From Actinomycetota bacterium (GTDB taxonomy: Bacteria > Actinomycetota > Thermoleophilia > Gaiellales > Gaiellaceae), in NCBI GenBank assembly GCA_005885085.1, contig VAXY01000079.1:1-8794 (forward strand): DNA of 8,794 nt. Reading direction: 5' to 3'. The position numbers were made by a program, and so were the translations under genes. Shown here piece after piece: positions 1 through 5,796 of the stretch (position 1 is the first letter of the stretch; each line of letters begins with the position of its first letter). The notes below the pieces were generated by a model. That model saw only the letters and a program-made list of their open reading frames with translations, made no database searches and was not told where the DNA came from.

Positions 1-1379
1 AGCAGGAAAGACGGGCCCGTGTGCGGCACGTACCAGGAGCGGATCGTGAAGAAGTTGTACGGACAGAGCTGCGTCGGTGTGCAGCGCGTGACGGGCGCGA
101 CCTGCAGGTGCATGCGCGTTTGCCAGCTCAGGTTCTGTGCGTCCCAGTAGCCGGCGTACCCGCGGGTCACGCCGTTGCGATCGAGTAGGTCGACCAGCGG
201 CTGCTTGTACGCCGCGAGTGGAGGAAGCCCGCCGACCCGGCCTTCGGCGATGCTCGCAACGTTCACCGCGCCGACGAGTGCGACCGCGAGTGCAACCACG
301 ACCTGGGCTCTGCGTGAGCCCGCGGCGAGCAGCGCCACTCCGGCGCCTGCCGCCAGCGCGAGCGTGAGCAGGTAGTAGGCGCTCGGCGGCCCCAGCGCGG
401 CGGCGTTCGGCGTCACGACGAAGACGACGCACAGCAGAAGGCTGGCCGCGCCCCAGTAGCAGGCGAATGCGCGTCGCTCCGGCGAGGCGCGGTCGTGCGC
501 GAGCTTAAGCGCAGCGACGACCGGAGCGGCGACCGCGGCGAGCGCGACCGCAGCGACGGCCGCGCGCACCGGCTCGACGGGGTAGCCCGGTTCGTACGAG
601 TAGTTCGCGCCGGCGAGCAGCGCGACCATCCGCGCCAGGTGCACCACATGGGACGGGAAGTCGCGGAGCGGCGACAGGCCGGTGTCGAGGTCGACGACGC
701 GATAGCCCAGGGCGTGCATGATCAGGTTCGTCGCGATCGCCGACGCGATGCTGACGGCGACCGTGACGGCCGCGCGCAGCGCAACCGCGGGCGACCGGCC
801 CAGCCACGCGAGCAACGCCGCCGCCGCGGTGAACGGAGCGATCCCGGCAAACCAGAGCAGCGGGTCGGACGCGGCGTTCGCGCCCGCCAGCACGCCGACA
901 CCGGCCGCGAGCAGAATCGACCGCCTGCGCGTCAGCAGGACGAGATATGCAGCGAGCACGGCAGCGGTGAACGGATTCGTGACGTGGTAGACGATGCTCA
1001 GGAGCGGGCGCAGCGCGAACGGGCCGACGAGCAGCGCTGCCGCACCTGCGGTCACACCGGCCCACCGTCCCGCGACCTGCGCCGTCGCCCATCCGAGCAG
1101 CAGCGCCGCGACCACCGCGAACGCGTAGCCGATCGCCTCCCAGAGGTCGGCATGCCAGGGGAACCCACGCGTGGCGAGCAGGAACCAGTACGTCGTCCAC
1201 GTCCCGAAGTGGGGGATGGAGACCGGGCCGGCCCCGCGGAGCCGCTCCGCGAGCGCCAGCGGTCCCGAGATGTCGGTGTTCCAGTAGACGGCGCGGACGG
1301 CGCCGGGGCCGACGGCGGCCACCGTCGCGATGTATGCGACTCCCACGAGGGCAGGCAGCCAACGCAGCCTCGAGGTCAT
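1..1379 (-). CDS. Polytopic membrane protein, GT-C-like, partial (3' end outside window)
   Basis: An open frame of 459 complete codons runs leftward from ATG at 1379-1377 to the window edge with no stop, so the C-terminus is missing. The start is chosen because its ATGA overlaps the TGA of the upstream gene, the sign of translational coupling; no Shine-Dalgarno is visible. The translation has about ten hydrophobic segments (roughly residues 7-27, 84-104, 107-125, 136-171, 176-222, 270-292, 305-324, 334-376). An acidic residue sits in the first predicted outer loop (YWNTDISGP, D36), where GT-C glycosyltransferases carry their catalytic Asp. A soluble C-terminal part begins near residue 385 and contains GVTRGYAGYWDAQNLSW (403-419) and a close cysteine pair (C433, C439). 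Similar YxxYWDAxxLTW segments occur, from memory, in uncharacterised actinobacterial membrane proteins. Membrane localisation is well supported. Glycosyltransferase activity is inferred from topology and neighbours; it could also be a non-catalytic glycan-assembly protein. Confidence 0.85.
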   Translation of the reverse strand, partial: MTSRLRWLPALVGVAYIATVAAVGPGAVRAVYWNTDISGPLALAERLRGAGPVSIPHFGTWTTYWFLLATRGFPWHADLWEAIGYAFAVVAALLLGWATAQVAGRWAGVTAGAAALLVGPFALRPLLSIVYHVTNPFTAAVLAAYLVLLTRRRSILLAAGVGVLAGANAASDPLLWFAGIAPFTAAAALLAWLGRSPAVALRAAVTVAVSIASAIATNLIMHALGYRVVDLDTGLSPLRDFPSHVVHLARMVALLAGANYSYEPGYPVEPVRAAVAAVALAAVAAPVVAALKLAHDRASPERRAFACYWGAASLLLCVVFVVTPNAAALGPPSAYYLLTLALAAGAGVALLAAGSRRAQVVVALAVALVGAVNVASIAEGRVGGLPPLAAYKQPLVDLLDRNGVTRGYAGYWDAQNLSWQTRMHLQVAPVTRCTPTQLCPYNFFTIRSWYVPHTGPSFL

Positions 1380-2956
1380 CGCGGCTGGGCTCGCCCGAGC
1401 AACATGCATGCACCGAACAGGACGAATGCCGGCTCTACGGGCAGGACGAAGCGCGGATCGGCGAACAGGCCGAGGGCGTTGAACACGATCACGAAGAGCG
1501 CTGCCAGCGCGAGCGCGAACAGAGTGCGGCTTCCACGCGGCCTGCGCACGGCGAACGCGACGACGCCGAGGGCGATCCAGACGATCGAGCGTGGAAACCA
1601 GCGCGAGAGCTGGTCGAGCCGCAGCGACAGCTGCGCGTTGCCCGCGCGGTCGGGAAGGTTGCCGGAGAGCGAGCCGGCGCGGCGCACGATCGCGTCGAAA
1701 TGCCGGTGCTCCTGCGGCGTCCGGAAGGCGAAGTGGTACTGGGTCGGGGACGACCAGACCTGGCGGATGGCGTTGTCCGGTCGCGAGATCCACACGACCT
1801 GGCCGCCGGGGATCGGTTCGCCCTCCGTCGGCGCAGGTAGACGCTTGCCCTTGTGTTCGATCGTGGGTTGCGCCGCCTTGCCGCCTTTCGTCGGCAGGTC
1901 GCGGAAGTACGACTTGCTCAGCTGCTGCCAGATCGTCTCGGCCACCCCGGACGCGTACTTGCCGGGATGCGCCTTCACGGCCTCGATTCCCGCCTTGCGC
2001 TCGATCGCGTAGTTCGTATGCCAGCCGAACACCTGGTCGGACAGCCGGTACAGATCTTCGTGGATCCGGAAGCTGCCGCGCCTGAAGACCTGCTGCAGCG
2101 TGACGCCGTACGCCTTGTAGGGCTGCCGCGTCAGCAGATGAGCCTGCACGGCCGCCGCGAGCCTGCGTGATGCCGGGCCGTTCTCCGGCGACACGATCTT
2201 GTCGGTGATGAACGCGCGGTAGAACGGGATGATCGCGTTGCCCCCGCGCGCCAGCTCGTAATCCCCGAACCGGACGCCGTTCAAGATGGCCCACGCCGCG
2301 AGCGGCGCCACTGCCGCGGCGAGGAACGCAGCCGCCCACGACAATCGGGGGCGCCATCCGCCGGGCAGCAGCAGCGGGAAGACCGCGAACACGAGCAGCA
2401 GCGCGTTGCCGGGCCGGATCAGCGCCAGTAGCGCAAGGCCGAGGCCGGCCCAGACGAATCGGACGATTGCGGGCCTTTCCGCCGCGCGCACGACGAGCAG
2501 CGCCCACAGCGCGAAGCCGGCGCAGAAGATCGGCTCGCTCGACAGCTCGTGGAACATCAAGCCCCACGCGGGGTAGACAAGTAACGCCGCGGCGACGAGG
2601 AGCGCCGCACGCGGACCGTAGGCACGCGCGGCCGCGGCCCACGCGACGACCGAGCCGGCGAACAGGACCGCCATCAGCGGTTCCGCAAACAGTCCGTGCG
2701 CGACGTCGAGGGCGGCACCGTCGACGAGGGCGGGGGCCGGCGTCCGGAACTGCATCGACCACGGCAGCAGCGGATGCCAGTCCAGAAACTGCACGTAGCC
2801 GTACAGGTACTCGTCGAGATCGCGACCGCCGATGAGCGGCCAGGCGGCCGCGCGCAGGGCGTACACCGCGAGTCCGAGGACGAACAGGACGACGGCGCCC
2901 AGGCGCCGGTCCGCGAGCTGCTCGAGCTCAGCGAGCGCGCGTGCCGCTGCTCGCAC
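1376..2956 (-). CDS. GT-C superfamily membrane glycosyltransferase-like protein (GT39/PMT-like)
   Basis: This is a 526-residue integral membrane protein, probably transferring a sugar from a polyprenyl-phosphate donor on the outer face of the membrane. The first hydrophobic helix (20-40) is followed by an acidic loop, RDLDEYLYGY (45-54), positioned like the conserved Asp/Glu of the GT-C first outer loop. Further hydrophobic segments lie near 90-131, 142-158, 167-197 and 205-226. FHELSSEP (135-142), ALIRPGN (178-184) and DPRFVLPVEPAF (500-511) resemble motifs of GT39-like proteins. A long hydrophilic stretch (about 227-454) separates the N-terminal bundle from the last three helices (455-470, 478-497, 503-520), an unusually large loop. 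The GTG start at 2956 puts the first 29 nt inside the upstream methyltransferase gene; no better start precedes the first helix, and only a weak purine run (GACGAG) lies upstream. The TGA overlaps the next gene's ATG. Family placement is moderately sure; donor and acceptor are unknown. Confidence 0.85.
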   Translation of the reverse strand: MRAAARALAELEQLADRRLGAVVLFVLGLAVYALRAAAWPLIGGRDLDEYLYGYVQFLDWHPLLPWSMQFRTPAPALVDGAALDVAHGLFAEPLMAVLFAGSVVAWAAAARAYGPRAALLVAAALLVYPAWGLMFHELSSEPIFCAGFALWALLVVRAAERPAIVRFVWAGLGLALLALIRPGNALLLVFAVFPLLLPGGWRPRLSWAAAFLAAAVAPLAAWAILNGVRFGDYELARGGNAIIPFYRAFITDKIVSPENGPASRRLAAAVQAHLLTRQPYKAYGVTLQQVFRRGSFRIHEDLYRLSDQVFGWHTNYAIERKAGIEAVKAHPGKYASGVAETIWQQLSKSYFRDLPTKGGKAAQPTIEHKGKRLPAPTEGEPIPGGQVVWISRPDNAIRQVWSSPTQYHFAFRTPQEHRHFDAIVRRAGSLSGNLPDRAGNAQLSLRLDQLSRWFPRSIVWIALGVVAFAVRRPRGSRTLFALALAALFVIVFNALGLFADPRFVLPVEPAFVLFGACMLLGRAQPR

Positions 2957-3788
2957 CGCTCGTCGCCGGCTTGCGGAACAGGTGGAGGTCGTGCCGGCCC
3001 GCGTCCGCCGCCGGACGGAACGACACGTAGTCGAAGCCGGCGCCTAGGACGTCCCGCACGTGTTGGGGCGGGTGGTAGGCGCTGCAGAGGCTCGTTCCGG
3101 CCGATCGCTCGTAGAGGACCACGACGTTTCCGGCTCTGAACGACGCGAGCTCCGACTCCGTCAGCCGATCGAGCGACGCGTAGTGCTCGCCGAGCGTCGA
3201 GATGAGCAGGTAACCGCCCGGGTTCAGCACGCGCCTCGATTCGTCCATCCACGCGCGCTGAAGCTCCTCGGTCAGATGGGTGAACACCGAGAACGCGTAG
3301 ACGAGGTCGAACGCGTCTGGGCTGTACGGAAGCGGCGGGGAGATGCCGGTCAGCGCAACCTCGGCAAACGGCAAGTTGCGCCGGCACCACTCAACCATCC
3401 GGCCGTCGATGTCGCACCCGCAGATTCGCGTGGTCGGGAGTCCTGCCCAGTGCCGCAGGACTCGCCCGCAACCGCAGCCCCAGTCGAGCATCACCTCCAG
3501 CTGCTCGACGGAGGTTCCGGCGTCGTCCAGCAGGTCGCGGATGAGCTCGGCGTGCTCGCGACCGCTCCTGAGGAAGAACGACGCGTCGGCATGGCTCGGA
3601 CCGACCTGGGCGCGCAGTCGGGCGGGCGGAACCGGCAGTCCATCCGCCTCGCCGGCGTCCGTGGCCGTGTGTCTCCACCTCGCCGCCAGCGCGAGCTCGT
3701 ACGCCCGCACGACGGGTCGCGCGAGGTGCAGCTTGTCGAAGGCGTCGAGAGCGACGCGCCGCAGTCCCCACCGTGCCGGTTCGGCCAT
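2928..3788 (-). CDS. Class I SAM-dependent methyltransferase
   Basis: A 286-residue cytoplasmic protein with a Rossmann-type methyltransferase core. Motif I is LDWGCGCGRVLRHW (101-114), the glycine-rich SAM loop. CGCDIDGRMVEWCRRN (123-138) supplies the acidic residue for the ribose hydroxyls, FDLVYAFSVFTHL (160-172) is the motif IV region, and RRVLNPGGYLLIST (185-198) is the post-motif strand of Methyltransf_11/25-type enzymes. About 95 residues precede the core, with HADASFFLRSGREHAELIRDLL (67-88) as a probable cap or substrate helix. It is first in a leftward group with the two membrane proteins, overlapping the next gene by 29 nt, which suggests it modifies a sugar or lipid-linked intermediate of the same pathway. 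The ATG is preceded 6 nt upstream by a -10-like TAGGTT, so the transcript may be leaderless. The fold is secure; the substrate is not determinable and a protein or small-molecule acceptor remains possible. Confidence 0.93.
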   Translation of the reverse strand: MAEPARWGLRRVALDAFDKLHLARPVVRAYELALAARWRHTATDAGEADGLPVPPARLRAQVGPSHADASFFLRSGREHAELIRDLLDDAGTSVEQLEVMLDWGCGCGRVLRHWAGLPTTRICGCDIDGRMVEWCRRNLPFAEVALTGISPPLPYSPDAFDLVYAFSVFTHLTEELQRAWMDESRRVLNPGGYLLISTLGEHYASLDRLTESELASFRAGNVVVLYERSAGTSLCSAYHPPQHVRDVLGAGFDYVSFRPAADAGRHDLHLFRKPATSGASSGTRAR

Positions 3789-3794
3789 CGCGAG

Positions 3795-3800
3795 AACCTA
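3795..3800 (-). promoter_or_regulatory. Candidate -10 element for a leaderless methyltransferase transcript
   Basis: On the minus strand the sequence reads TAGGTTCTCGCGATG: a TANNNT hexamer, six nucleotides, then the ATG. That spacing would place the transcription start at or next to the A of the start codon, as is common for leaderless mRNAs in Actinobacteria. No Shine-Dalgarno precedes this ATG, which agrees. No TTGACA-like -35 was found at the usual distance. Confidence 0.45.
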
Positions 3801-3819
3801 ACGCTTCCGGCGGCTCTGC

Positions 3820-3825
3820 TAGCCT
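3820..3825 (+). promoter_or_regulatory. Weak candidate -10 element for the Ig-like protein gene
   Basis: TAGCCT fits TANNNT and would give a leader of roughly 40 nt carrying the GTTTACA repeat and the ribosome-binding site. It is part of a GCTAGC palindrome (3818-3823), so a different role is possible. No -35 hexamer is recognisable. Low confidence. Confidence 0.22.
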
Positions 3826-3851
3826 GCGCGCTCGTTCGGGTCAAGACGGCC

Positions 3852-3869
3852 GTTTACAGGGGGTTTACA
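3852..3869 (+). repeat. Short direct repeat GTTTACA, 11-bp period, flanking the RBS
   Basis: GTTTACA occurs at 3852-3858 and again at 3863-3869, separated by GGGG. The 11-bp period is about one helical turn, so both copies would face the same side of the DNA. The G run between them forms the ribosome-binding site of the downstream gene. It stands out as AT-rich in a very GC-rich region. It could be an operator or an RNA-level control site, but two copies of 7 bp could also be chance. Confidence 0.4.
3858..3863 (+). promoter_or_regulatory. Ribosome-binding site of the Ig-like protein gene
   Basis: AGGGGG lies nine nucleotides before the ATG at 3873 and matches five of six positions of AGGAGG. 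It is the clearest Shine-Dalgarno in the window. It decides the start of the secreted protein, because the ATG is followed directly by a signal peptide while the same frame stays open upstream into the divergent gene. Confidence 0.6.
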
Positions 3870-3872
3870 AAC

Positions 3873-5024
3873 ATGCCGCGCCGCCTCGCTTTCGTGCTGG
3901 TCCTGGCCTTCGCGGCGCTTGCCATGTTCGCCGGGGTCGCGCGCGCGCTCGATTTCGACGACGAGGACCCGGAGCCGCCTCACGGCGAGGTAGGCATGGT
4001 TTACGAGTACGAGATCGGAACGCACGCAGGCTGCCTGCCGCACAGGCTGGAGATCGGGTCGGGGCAGCTTCCTCCGGGTCTCTCCATTCGCAAGGTCCCA
4101 AGAACCGACGGTGCCCGCGACGCCGAAATGTTCCTCGTCGAGGGCATCCCGACGCAATCAGGCACCTGGAGCGCCTGGATCCACCTCCGTGACTGCGACA
4201 ACAGGAGCGCCGAGACCCTCTTCACCTTCGACATCTGGGGACGCTCGTACTCGATCACGACCCAGAGCTTGCAGCCGGCGGCCCTCGGCTCGCCCTACTC
4301 GGCCAAGCTCGAGGTCAAAGGCCCGCCCTCGAACACGACGTGGGAAGTGCCGAGCGGCTCGCTGCCGGCCGGGTTGACCCTGTCGCACGATGGTGTGATC
4401 TCGGGGACGCCCACGGCCGTCGGATCGTCGACGTTCACCGTCGAGGCGACCGGAGTGGCCGTCGACTTCACGGGGACACGGATCGATTCGCGCGAGCTCA
4501 CGCTCGAGGTCCGTGGAGGGCTCGCGGCGCAGCTGTCGCGTTCGACAGCGGAGGTTGGCGTTCCGTTCCGGGGGTCGCTGGTGGCCAGCGGCGGGCAGAG
4601 TCCCTACACCTGGGCGGCGACCGGTCTTCCGGCCGGCCTCGCACTCGGCGCGGATGGGACCTTCAGCGGCAGCCCGCGGCGGGCCGGTGGCTTCACGTTC
4701 ACAGCGCACGTCACCGACGCGAGAGGTGCGGTGAAGGAGACCCCGGTGCGGCTCACCGTCCACCCGCGCCTGTCGATCACGACAGGGAGCCTCCGCGCGG
4801 CTGCAGTGGGCCAGCGCTATCGGGCCACGCTTACAGCCCGCGGCGGGGTCGAAGGCAAGCGCTGGTCGGTGCGTGGATCGCTACCGCGCGGTGTCCGGCT
4901 CGACGCGGCCACCGGAACGATCGTCGGCGTTCCCCGCGCCGCAGGCAGGGCGCGCTTCACCGTCGTCGTCCGCGACGCGCTCGGTGCCGTCTCGACGAAG
5001 ACGCTCGTCGTCGTCGTTCGCTAG
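3873..5024 (+). CDS. Secreted protein of four putative-Ig (He_PIG-like) modules
   Basis: A 383-residue exported protein. Residues 1-26 form a signal peptide (MPRR, hydrophobic core, then AxA-type site VARA before L27). An acidic linker (DFDDEDPEPP) precedes four Ig-like modules at about 36-122, 125-213, 216-296 and 299-383. Each repeats the He_PIG pattern: a 'G..Y...L' opening, LPPGL/LPAGL/LPRGV, then GxxxGxPxxAGxxxFTVxVxD (for example LPAGLTL...GVISGTPTAVG at 164-184). Module 1 is divergent and carries the protein's only cysteine pair in the mature part (C54, C108), probably a disulfide. There is no LPXTG signal or C-terminal membrane helix; the protein ends on the last strand, so release or non-covalent wall association is likely. 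The frame is open further upstream, but the signal peptide and strong ribosome-binding site fix ATG 3873. Such modules act as adhesion, sugar-binding or spacer domains elsewhere; the ligand here is unknown. It could be a glycosylation target of its neighbours (inference). Confidence 0.92.
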   Translation: MPRRLAFVLVLAFAALAMFAGVARALDFDDEDPEPPHGEVGMVYEYEIGTHAGCLPHRLEIGSGQLPPGLSIRKVPRTDGARDAEMFLVEGIPTQSGTWSAWIHLRDCDNRSAETLFTFDIWGRSYSITTQSLQPAALGSPYSAKLEVKGPPSNTTWEVPSGSLPAGLTLSHDGVISGTPTAVGSSTFTVEATGVAVDFTGTRIDSRELTLEVRGGLAAQLSRSTAEVGVPFRGSLVASGGQSPYTWAATGLPAGLALGADGTFSGSPRRAGGFTFTAHVTDARGAVKETPVRLTVHPRLSITTGSLRAAAVGQRYRATLTARGGVEGKRWSVRGSLPRGVRLDAATGTIVGVPRAAGRARFTVVVRDALGAVSTKTLVVVVR

Positions 5025-5066
5025 GTCATCACGCCGGCGCGTGCAAGAACGCGGCAGTATCGCCGC
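5025..5066 (+). promoter_or_regulatory. Short gap with inverted repeat and weak -10-like hexamer before the second methyltransferase
   Basis: This 42-nt gap contains CAGTAT at 5055-5060, six nucleotides before the GTG at 5067, the same geometry as the candidate leaderless promoters elsewhere in the window although the match to TATAAT is poor. Overlapping it, GCGGC (5051-5055) and GCCGC (5062-5066) form a five-base-pair inverted repeat with a six-base loop, ending just before the GTG. No T run follows, so this is not a normal intrinsic terminator. No Shine-Dalgarno is seen. Confidence 0.3.
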
Positions 5067-5786
5067 GTGAGCTGGCGCATGCGCGTGATGGAACGGCTCT
5101 GGGCCAACGCCGACGCGGCGTTTCGCGCGAGGATCCTCGCTGCGCTTCCTGCCGATTCTGCCGTCGTCCTCCTGGACGTCGGCTGCGAGGACGGCGCGTG
5201 GACCGAGCGGGTGCGCCGGCGGATCGGAATACCCAGCGACCACGTCCATGGCTTGGAGATCGCCGCGGAGCAAGCACGACGTGCGCGTGCGCGTGGGTTC
5301 GACGTTCAGATCGGCGACATCGACGATCCGTGGCCCTTCGAGGACGCATCGATCGACATCGTGCACGCGAACCAGGTGATCGAGCACGTGAAGCGGCTCG
5401 ACCACTTCATGCGCGAGACTCGCCGCGTGCTCACCGAGGGTGGCCACGCGATCGTCTGCACCGAGAATCTTGCGAGTTGGCACAACGTCGGCGCTTTGCT
5501 GTTGGGGTACCAGCCTTTCTCGGCAACGAACATCTCGAGCTGCCGGCGAATCGGGAACCCTTTCGCTCTGCACGGCGGTGAGCCTGTGCTGGAAGAACCC
5601 CTGCAGCACATCCACGTGATCACCCTCAAGGCGCTTAGAGACCTCTACAGCGTGCATGGATTCAAGATCGAGGCGCAGTGGGGTTCGGGTTACCATCCGT
5701 TTGGCGGTCGAATCGCGGCGCGCCTAGCAGCTTTTGATCCGAACCACGCACATTTCGTCGGCGTCGCCGCACGCCGCGACGCCTAA
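5067..5786 (+). CDS. Class I SAM-dependent methyltransferase (Methyltransf_11/23-like)
   Basis: A 239-residue methyltransferase. The SAM loop is LLDVGCEDGAWTERV (35-49), followed by HGLEIAAEQARRAR (61-74) and a GDIDDPWPFED segment (83-93) before the motif IV region IDIVHANQVIEHV (96-108). RRVLTEGGHAIVCTENLASWHN (119-140) and GYQPFSA...GNPF (147-166) resemble methyltransferases of cell-surface polysaccharide loci. The first start is GTG 5067; in-frame ATG codons at 5079 and 5088 are alternatives and the extreme N-terminus is uncertain. The gene follows the Ig-like protein after 42 nt, and its stop codon TAA forms part of a possible -10 element for the next gene. It is unrelated in detail to the methyltransferase at 2928-3788: the N-terminal extension is shorter and the motifs differ, so two distinct methylations are likely. 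Sugar O-methylation or aglycone methylation is inferred from context only. Confidence 0.92.
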   Translation: MSWRMRVMERLWANADAAFRARILAALPADSAVVLLDVGCEDGAWTERVRRRIGIPSDHVHGLEIAAEQARRARARGFDVQIGDIDDPWPFEDASIDIVHANQVIEHVKRLDHFMRETRRVLTEGGHAIVCTENLASWHNVGALLLGYQPFSATNISSCRRIGNPFALHGGEPVLEEPLQHIHVITLKALRDLYSVHGFKIEAQWGSGYHPFGGRIAARLAAFDPNHAHFVGVAARRDA

Positions 5787-5789
5787 GAT
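5784..5789 (+). promoter_or_regulatory. Candidate -10 element overlapping a stop codon, leaderless start of GT2 gene
   Basis: TAAGAT matches TATAAT at four of six positions (T1, A2, A5, T6). Its first three bases are the stop codon of the preceding methyltransferase. Seven nucleotides separate it from the GTG at 5797, so transcription could begin at or beside the start codon. No Shine-Dalgarno is present and no clear -35 is seen. Coupled translation from the upstream gene, whose stop lies only ten nucleotides before the GTG, is the alternative. Confidence 0.42.
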
Positions 5790-5796
5790 CGCCGCG

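Larger units (their letters stand above)
3789..3872. promoter_or_regulatory. Divergent intergenic region between methyltransferase and Ig-like protein genes
   Basis: These 84 nt separate two divergently transcribed genes and must hold the start signals of both. Leftward there is TAGGTT close to the methyltransferase ATG. Rightward there is TAGCCT, then an 11-bp-spaced GTTTACA repeat and a G-rich ribosome-binding site. The segment 3841-3872 is visibly richer in A and T than the flanking genes. No convincing -35 hexamer is seen for either direction, which is common in high-GC genomes. The role is inferred from position. Confidence 0.6.

Noticed and set aside
505..1413. A 302-codon open frame on the minus strand overlapping the first membrane protein
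   Set aside because: It is in a different frame from the 1379-to-1 gene, is very Arg-rich, stops at 505 and shows no membrane segments. The continuous frame from the ATGA overlap gives a convincing polytopic protein instead.
495..2012. A 505-codon open frame on the plus strand opposite the two membrane protein genes
   Set aside because: Its translation is dominated by Arg, Gln, Gly and Asp with no domain, signal or hydrophobic pattern, as expected for a shadow frame in high-GC DNA. The opposite strand carries two well-formed membrane proteins joined by an ATGA overlap.
3060..3872. N-terminal extension of the Ig-like protein frame back to 3060
   Set aside because: The extension lies antisense to the methyltransferase gene, has shadow-type composition, and would bury a clear signal peptide and ribosome-binding site at 3858-3875.
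4158..4763. Minus-strand open frame of 201 codons within the Ig-like protein gene
   Set aside because: It is antisense to a well-supported secreted protein with four repeated modules, and its translation has no recognisable pattern.
4966..5018. GTCGTCGTC runs near the end of the Ig-like gene
   Set aside because: They encode Val repeats in the terminal beta-strands and are explained by high-GC codon use.
4263..5021. Possible DNA-level tandem repeat underlying modules 2-4 of the Ig-like protein
   Set aside because: Similarity is at protein level (LPxGL, GxPxxAG); the nucleotide sequences of the modules have diverged and show no long identical blocks, so recent duplication is not supported.
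5734..5796. Upstream ATG start for the two-part GT2 protein
   Set aside because: The extra 21 residues overlap the end of the methyltransferase in another frame and precede the normal GT2 first strand. GTG 5797 leaves a usual N-terminus and a candidate leaderless promoter.
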